Source: Lepidonotus clava
Taxonomy: Eukaryota > Annelida > Polychaeta > Phyllodocida > Polynoidae
DNA length: 64,000 nt
Assembly (NCBI GenBank): GCA_936440205.1
Contig: OW387133.1
Coordinates: 11,002,001 to 11,066,000 of the forward strand
Reading direction: 5' to 3'
Shown here: piece by piece, positions 57,145 through 64,000 of the stretch
How positions within the stretch are numbered: the stretch's first letter is position 1
Layout of the letters: each line of letters opens with the position of its first letter
Position numbers and translations under genes: made by a program
Notes under the pieces: generated by a model
Told to the model about the DNA's origin: nothing
Databases searched by the model: none
The model's input: only the letters and a program-made list of their open reading frames with translations

Positions 57145-59801
57145 TAGTAAATAAGCTACCCGTGGTGGGCAGATTTCGGCTCCCAGTCCAGGTAAGAACC
57201 CACGGCAGTTAAACGCTGTGCCTGCGTTCACCCCGTGTGGACGCGGACGCCGGCGCCCCGCGGAGTGGCCAAGTGACCTGCGGCAATGCCCACTTCGCCT
57301 GCACTACTACCGACAAGTACACCACGGCGGCATTGTCTTCACACCACCGGCTAATCAGCGAGGGGCGGCCGGGCCTTGTTTTACCGGGCGCCGCGGGCTG
57401 AGTTCGACGGGAGGCCGGGGATTGAGCCGCGGGGTGGTGGGGTTCGATTTGAGTATGGGGATTCAGCCGCCGCCTGCGGTGGGCGACCACATCAAGCCTC
57501 ATAACAACCTAAACCAAGCCACTACCAACTAACCAACAACCACCCACCGAACCATCATCCCAGTCAAGGTGCCGCGGGCAGTGTCACCCCCTCCCCCTCC
57601 GCCCCTCATCCCCGCGCACTACCCTTAACAAGGCTGGTCCGGCGCTCTTCCCATCCGCAAGGTATAATGAGCATTCACTGGGTGAATTAAAAGGGTGTGG
57701 TCCCCTGTATGTCCTGGGGGGGGGCCGGGTTGTAGGGAGGGGCCCCGCTGGCCGCGGCAGAATACCTTCCCCAGGGACGGTGAATGGGCTAGGGTGTATG
57801 AATACTTTCAGGGGAGGAGTCAGGGCGGGGAACTAGGCCAGTTACAAATAGATCATTACGGACACAGCACTGTTATAGCTGGCATGTTCCCGTTAGTCTC
57901 TCTATGTGCGCCAGCCTACCATAATACTATGGGCTACCACGCGAAATGGGAATTACCAAGGGACAAGCTGAAATAACACAACCATATGTACACGTGCCTG
58001 GCGACGCACACGCACAATTCATTACAAAATATGCCTAATTAATCAAATCCTAACTTTTACATGTGTTTTCCTTTTTTTAATGCTACATGAACATATAGGC
58101 AGTTTCTGATTGTAATACTTCCTACAGGAAAATCCTATTAGACCTTCATATCAATAACATAACAAAGACTTTAAGGCGCGCACCAATTGACTGTTAATTA
58201 TGACGGTACCCTTTATGATGGAATATGGTACCATATTCGCCACTAGAGCTGTGCACTTCCCTCTCTATGCGGACCAAAAACCAGCGACTTTGAGGGCGGT
58301 GCGTGTCTCGACAGTCCCACAAGTCGTAGATCTAGACTTATGTGCCGATATAAAAACGGCCATCAAAGTCCCCAGTGGCCTGGCCTCTCATGCCGCCCTG
58401 ACTTCGCACGTCGGCCCCGGGGCTTTGATGTCACTGTGTCTCTTTGGAAACAACCAAGTCAGTTTCCCAGTAGTGCCAAAAAGGGACGCCTACTACACGC
58501 ATCGCGCGCAAAAACACTTCTTAGGGGCCAGCATCAGCACTCTCAGCAGGCATTTCTATGTACCCGCTTATCTATTAGCTATAAGAATGACACAGGATTA
58601 TTTCCATATATTGTCATAGTATAGAATTAACAGTTTTGAACGTCAGCATCAGTTGACTTGGTTCAAATTACGCTAGGAATTGCTTATCTGTAATATGGTA
58701 CCATGCTCACTTTCTGTTGGCTCATAATCAAATATAATTGTAGCCCTTTTTAGTTAAGACTTCAGGTGGGTTTTATGAGATCTTAGATACGTTGAAGCAT
58801 GAGTAGATTTATGGATGGGAAATTGAAAAAATTCAATTATCCTACAATCGTAACTAAATGATGACCTGGATTCACTTCTTTCTACACCTGTCCCTCAGCC
58901 AGTCGTGTTTATACCCGCCCCCCTATTTCTGACCTGCCCATAAAGGTGACCTGCCCCCGCTCTCCCCCATCACCCCCCCAGCTGACACACAGTGACATCT
59001 GGTGGCGATGACCACGTCTGCTTCCTGCAAACCCATCCTGCCACTTCCGGTCAGAGGCGGTAGTTCCCACCTGAGCCGTGGGCGGCGCTGCCTACTGCCC
59101 CCAGCGCCGCCCTGCCCCTAGCGGCCGGCGCACACACCTGACCCTGGGGTCGGACAATGAGATGGTCCTACCCTGACCCTTGTTAAACTCACTGGGCGTT
59201 GACCTGGTAATGTTGCAGCGACGTTTATGTGTCAGCAATAATACCCCACCTCCTCATGTGTCTAAGAATGATATTCTGGACGATGTTAAAATTTCTACAG
59301 AAAGTAGACGCTCAGTTATGCACACGTCATTAAACCATTTCAAGCTAAATTCCAAAAAACATGATGCCTTTAAACGCATCATATAATTGCTAGATATCAA
59401 GCTACATAATTATGATCAACCATGACTAGCTGGAACATCAGGGATACCTGAAGTTATTTTTAATAAAATTAACTATTCGGAAAATGACAAGGAAAAAATA
59501 TCCCTTGATTCTATATATAAACTCCTCAAAAATTATTTCTTTTTCTATTTTTAAAAATTGCAGAACTGCGCCAACTTCCAATCCTTCTCCAGCCAGGCTT
59601 CAAAGCCTACACAATCATACTACGTCTCGTGTGGGAGGGCCCCGGCGGAGCAGACGCCATCTTTGAAGCCGCTCATCTGAAGCGCCATCTGGACAAAGGC
59701 CAAGCCCCGCCCGCCGCCCGGGAGGACCTCACCTGAGGCACGTACAGCATACAGCCGGCCCCACCTACCTGTAGCCTCCCCAGCCAAGCTGAGACGTAAC
59801 A
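57145..59801. other. Intergenic; CpG-rich block
   Basis: The block 57180-57480 is CpG-rich with overlapping open frames on both strands and no domain. A frame at 58200-58619 (139 codons) has an ATG start but no recognisable domain and no supporting splice or promoter signal. Nothing else identified. Confidence 0.4.
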
Positions 59802-60080
59802 GAAACGTTCTGCAACTATACTTTTTTAGTCAGTCAAGTACTTACCAAATTAGAACGTTATTAAAACATTATTTTTGGGTGAGGTTAGGACAAAACCAAA
59901 ACATAACGTTATAAGAACATTCTGTTTAGGTTGAATAACATAACCAGAAGGTTATAATAACGTCGCAGTGCAACGTCGCAGCAGTACGTTGCAGCAACAT
60001 TATTGGGAGCCATCAAAAAAATGTAACAAGAACCAATACAGAACTAAACAGAACAATGCTGCAACGTTATAATACCGTCA
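59802..60080. repeat. AACGTT-rich dispersed repeat
   Basis: The palindrome AACGTT and close forms recur: GAAACGTTCTGCAAC, AGAACGTTATTAAAAC, ATAACGTTATAAGAAC, AATAACGTCGCAGTGCAACG, GCAACGTTATAATACC. The two ends are roughly inverted (AACGTTCTGC against GCAACGTTAT), suggesting a MITE, but exact borders and duplication are not visible. Confidence 0.55.
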
Positions 60081-60869
60081 CATGTTTGCCTGGCTCCTCC
60101 TGTGGCCCTGCTGCAGCATCCCGCTGAATACAACTCAATCCAGTGGCTAGGGAACATACATATATATGACGATATATACATACGCATGAGTTTCCTGTTA
60201 TTCACTTGTAGTCTTTCTCTGATGATTTTCCTTTGGGGGCATCTTGACCTTGAATTGCAGACTCCCCATCCTGGGTCTTCTATTTTTGTGATGTAGTATA
60301 ATTATGATCTTTCTCTATGCGATTATTTGAAAGATTACCATCGTTGTCTTATTTTAAAAAAATAATTCTATTGTCACATATCCATGAAAAAGAAGAAAAG
60401 AAGTGTTCATTTCATATTCTTTATAGGATTTCCCATAATTACACACATACATACATGCAAGGGATATTATCCCAACATTAATTTCATATATAATATGAGA
60501 ACATCACTCAAATACCAGTGACATTTACGCACACTTATATGCCAGCTCCAATAAGGTGGATTTTATAAACACTCTTGGAGCAGAAAAAATCACGGTGACG
60601 AAAATAAAGAACAAAAAGCCACCATCCAATAGAGAGGCTGATGAATTATCAATTACTCATTCATATAATATATATTACATATAAATTAATTATCATGTCA
60701 AACTGTTCATGAATTATCAATCCTGCAAGCCCAAGACTCCTTGCCTTGCCTTAAGATGTCCATCCAATTATAGAAACGTTCAGAAAATACTTTATCTGAA
60801 AGGTTCGATATAATATAGATATATTTATAATATATATAGTCTCATTCTGTGAAGTCCATTAACTCATGA
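60081..60869 (-). other. 3' flank or 3' UTR of the right-edge gene
   Basis: This lies downstream of the minus-strand stop codon at 60870. AT-rich, with no clear AATAAA on the minus strand in the first 800 bp, so the end of the transcript cannot be fixed. Confidence 0.4.
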
Positions 60870-61182
60870 TCAGACGGCGCCGACTTGGTGGTCCATGGTC
60901 CCACATAAATAGTGCGAGGGTATCGCTTCACTTTTGACTAGGTTCAGAGTCATGTTGGCCTGCGTATCGTCCATGAGTTTGGCAGAAAGGCCGTATTTGC
61001 GTGAAAAGTCATGTTCTGAGTGGCCGAGGCCGGAGTGCGGGTGGCCATGGCCGTGGCCGTTCATACTTCCGGTGGGAACCAGGCCCTGCGCATGCGTGTG
61101 GACCTGTCCGGAGAGGTGGTGGGGGTTCATGTGACCTTGGTGGTGAACCATGCCGTCGTCCATCCGGCCCCGCATGTCGGGG
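60870..61182 (-). CDS. Last coding exon of an unrecognised host gene
   Basis: The exon starts after a strong minus-strand acceptor (CCCTCTTTCAG, ending at 61183) and runs to a TGA at 60870-60872, about 103 codons. The peptide is rich in His, Gly and Met (for example HGHGHPHSGLGHSEH) and ends ...SHYLCGTMDHQVGAV. A VKSE sequence fits the sumoylation consensus. Low-complexity His/Gly tails of this sort are common in animal transcription factors, and the gene-poor surroundings with regulatory-looking DNA would fit a developmental regulator, but no DNA-binding domain is in the window and I do not recognise the family. The exon joins in phase to the one at 61935-62045. Confidence 0.75.
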
Positions 61183-61934
61183 CTGAAAGAGGGAAATGTA
61201 CATTGATTAATTTCATATTTGACCGCAATTTTTCTCTGTTGAAGTAGGCACGCAGGCTAAAATAGGCCTACAGATCGAGATGAAACTGTAATCCTTAATT
61301 ATCAAAATTATAATGCTTTTTCCTGTAAACTGCTGTATCCATCTGAGTCTCACTAATGGGACTGGTATACGCTTAAAATGCATTATATCTTCAGTATACA
61401 ATCTCATAGTTATACAATGATTCAAATCTGGGACAAAATAAATGATTTTAGTATTGATCTGAAGGCCCAAGGTTGTTGTACACCACAAATTAAAGTCGTG
61501 CATCGTATGACATGTAATATGAATTACGAAACCTGGCTGGCTGTGTCTAGAGATACTTGGTCTCATATTACTGTCTACCCTTCAAAATGTACAGACTAAC
61601 ATATGCAACATTGGTATATAGAAAGAGACAATGGAAGACAATTGTGAATCTTCATATTTTTATCCAATATTCAGGTCAAAAAAGAAGACTCTGGAAATCC
61701 CGTCCCCAATCCTCACCTATATGCATGGCCCTTTTGATATGAAAAAAATACATGTTCAAATTCTTGCATTAAATTTACATATAAATGATAGAATCTTTGA
61801 TACACATGTACAGATAAACATAATAATTTTATCTGGAATACGCAACACGCACTCGGTCGGCTGGCGCAGGGTTGAGATTTAATTGGGTTTTGATTTGGGG
61901 TTTATTGTATTAATGTCAGTTATTGAGAGCTTAC
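61183..61934 (-). other. Intron of the right-edge gene
   Basis: A 752-bp intron with GTAAGC donor and T/C-rich CAG acceptor on the minus strand. AT-rich, nothing else recognised; short frames in it are not coding. Confidence 0.7.
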
Positions 61935-62045
61935 CTGTAGGATCTTTGTTGAGCGTGCGCCATGAGATCGGTCATGTGGTAGGGGTTGAGCCGTGATTGT
62001 AAAGGTACCATGTTCTCCTCCTCCATGTACAATCGGCCATCAGGG
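61935..62045 (-). CDS. Penultimate coding exon of the same gene
   Basis: An 111-bp exon between acceptor TTTTGCAG (ending at 62046) and donor ACAG|GTAAGC (intron starting at 61934). The single open phase that fits the next exon reads PDGRLYMEEENMVPLQ, then LNPYHMTDLMAHAQQ. Both splice junctions are phase 2 and the length is a multiple of three, so the exon could be skipped without losing frame. Further exons lie beyond the right edge or are too short to recognise between 62046 and 64000. Confidence 0.75.
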
Positions 62046-64000
62046 CTGCAAAATACAAATACAATGTCGTTAGGCAATACTTAAAAATATTATTTTTCTT
62101 TGTTATCTAAGACTACAACTCTTCACGTTAATTCTGAAAAAAGATGCAATCATGATACACATGCATAATTCTGGTGTATACATAATCGCCTCGTGGGCGT
62201 GTCCCTTTTGCCTTGTTGGATTCCAGATGCTGTTACGATCACATTAAAATCTACATATGACCTAGATTTGGCCCCAGTGGAATGCTTGGCTATAGGCTGT
62301 TATATATGGACGTTGAATCAAGCCCGTTCTCAGACAGCATAGTCTACTTCCTCGACCCTGATGGCAGATTCCTGAGTGCAGAATGGTATGTTAGGCCTAA
62401 AAGGTTCTCATATATCACCAAGGAGGCCTACTTTCTCACCTGAAGAGTTGGGCACGGATAGGCTCAACCCGGGTGAGTCAGGGACGGGTAGAGACCTTGA
62501 TAGGGCGCTAATCTAGTCTGCAAGTAGAGTCAGTGGGTCGATAAATCCTCGCTGACAATACCTTTATGCTCAAACGTCGAGTCTCTCCGGGCCATCCGTG
62601 CCACCCTGACAATACGCCGGCGAATTTACGGCCGAGGGTTCATCAATGGAGCCTCATCAAAGGGGTGGGGACAAGGAGGGTGCTAAGTCGGCCAGCCCCC
62701 CACCTGGACCCGAGCAACATGAGCAGGCCGGGGATTATCTGGTGTAACCCGACGCCCTCACTAATCCGATCCATTCTACGGGATCGAGCAAAAGGGGGCA
62801 TGTGAAGGAGGGGTGCGGGGAGGTTAACGTTAGGGGGAGTGGTGGGGAGAGGGTGCATGAAATACAGCCTCATCCAGGGTTGCCAGAGGGAGCGGGAAGC
62901 GAGGGACGGACGCTCCCATTTGTCAGGGGAAAAGAGATGTGGGGGAGGATAAAAAATAATATCGGGGACAGGAATCGCCCTGGCTCGGGACATTACATTT
63001 TTACAAAGGCCTTTTCTTGCCGGCAAATGCAGGCGACAGACAACACCAATGAGGCCGTCCTTCCTCCTACGACCCAGTACATCCCCCCTTTCCCCCACCA
63101 CCCCCTCTCCACCCCTCCACCCCGCCCGCCGACGTCGATACCGGCGTAAAAATCCCCGGACCTGTTGCTTAACCAGATCCGGTGGCAACTTGCGTTTTCA
63201 TGGCGGCGTCCGGTTACAGCGCGCGGTGTCGGGTGTCGGGCCGGGCGGATTCAACCCCCCCCCCCCCCCCACCCCACCCCTCCAGCCCCAGCACACAGGG
63301 GGGAGGGCAGGGAGGATGCGTTCTCTCCCCGACCACTATTACCGCCTCCTCCTCCTACCCCTGCCCGTCGCCGCTGGCTCCAGCCATCCGCTCTCAGCCC
63401 CCATTTGGCGGCCCGTTATAATGGCGGAGAGGACGTTTTGATTGGGATGTGCACGGAAAGGACGGGCGACAATAATGATGATAATGATAAAAAGGCCTTG
63501 GCTGCGGCTGTACAACGCAGATGATGTGACGTTCGGGGACAGGTTTATATCTTGGGTGCATTCGTAAAGAGCTTAAATATTGGTGGGACTTGACAATGTT
63601 ACATGGCAATATTTTGTAAATGCATTAGAGGTTAGCCATAGGTATCAATATATTCAACAATGCATTTATATCGTTATATCATATTGAATCAATTGTATCG
63701 ACATAAGTTGGATTCAGAATTATATTACGCAATTTGGGTTTATTCCAGATCGGTATCCTTTCTTGTCGGGGAAATATATATATATATGGGTTCATCAAGT
63801 ACTCAGACGTCCTTAGAATTCATAAAACGTTACATTGTTAACCATGTGATCCCACATTAACTACTTTTGGATCCATTAATATTGCAATCGACTGAGATTG
63901 TTGAATTATAGAAAGGGATAATGCCTTGCTGTATAGCAAAAGTACTAGTATATATAAATGTGTATCTGGCTAGACATTAAAGGCCATGGATACATTGAAT
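62046..64000. other. Probable upstream intron of the right-edge gene
   Basis: No exon with good splice sites in phase is evident. The stretch 62550-63430 is GC-rich with long overlapping frames on both strands (181 codons minus, 130 plus) of low-complexity composition. It may be a regulatory island in the intron. Confidence 0.4.

Noticed and set aside
58200-58619. 139-codon single-exon gene
   Set aside because: No recognisable domain, no promoter or poly(A) signal, and frame length is within chance for this composition.
62643-63188. Upstream exon of the right-edge gene (181 codons)
   Set aside because: Overlapping frames on both strands in a GC-rich simple block, with no acceptor or donor that fits the phase of the 61935-62045 exon.

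Overview
The window looks like gene-poor DNA from an animal genome, probably a marine invertebrate and perhaps a mollusc. The reasons are spliceosomal exons, many short non-autonomous DNA transposons (MITEs), AT microsatellites, a LINE remnant, and a Ty3/Gypsy-type LTR retroelement primed by a tRNA-Leu-like site. The taxon is an inference; no marker gene settles it.

Layout. Positions 1-24206 hold no gene I can support. They carry a tRNA-derived SINE head, two G-rich or 55-bp minisatellites, at least six MITEs (hAT-like with an 8-bp target duplication, TTAA-type, TA-type), a 5'-truncated LINE on the minus strand (11990-12882), a long fold-back repeat near 20.5 kb and a 'TGTCGCATGTCG' repeat near 21.5 kb. 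Positions 24211-37769 are one very large (13.56 kb) and very young LTR retroelement. Positions 37774-60869 are again gene-poor, with further copies of the same MITE families. The right edge (60870-62045, minus strand) holds the last two coding exons of a host gene that continues beyond the window; I do not recognise it.

The LTR element is the centre of interest. Its LTRs (1011 and 974 bp) differ by two substitutions and one length change in a short tandem repeat, and a 4-bp AATT duplication flanks it. It has a 15-base primer site matching the tRNA-Leu 3' end, one uninterrupted gag-pol frame (zinc knuckle, protease, reverse transcriptase, RNase H, D-D35-E integrase) and a polypurine tract. Beyond these standard parts it has four unusual ones: (1) a second long sense frame of 836 codons in the slot where an envelope gene would lie, but encoding a zinc-finger, probably nuclear protein; (2) a consensus TATA plus initiator promoter just upstream of that frame; (3) a cluster of minus-strand splice donors and open exon-like blocks between that frame and the 3' LTR, suggesting an antisense spliced gene; (4) an array of four paired hairpins that keep the same ACGACC loop while their stems change in a compensatory way. 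Together these suggest an element with added regulatory genes and a structured RNA near its 3' end. The frames and signals are seen in the sequence; the roles are inferred.
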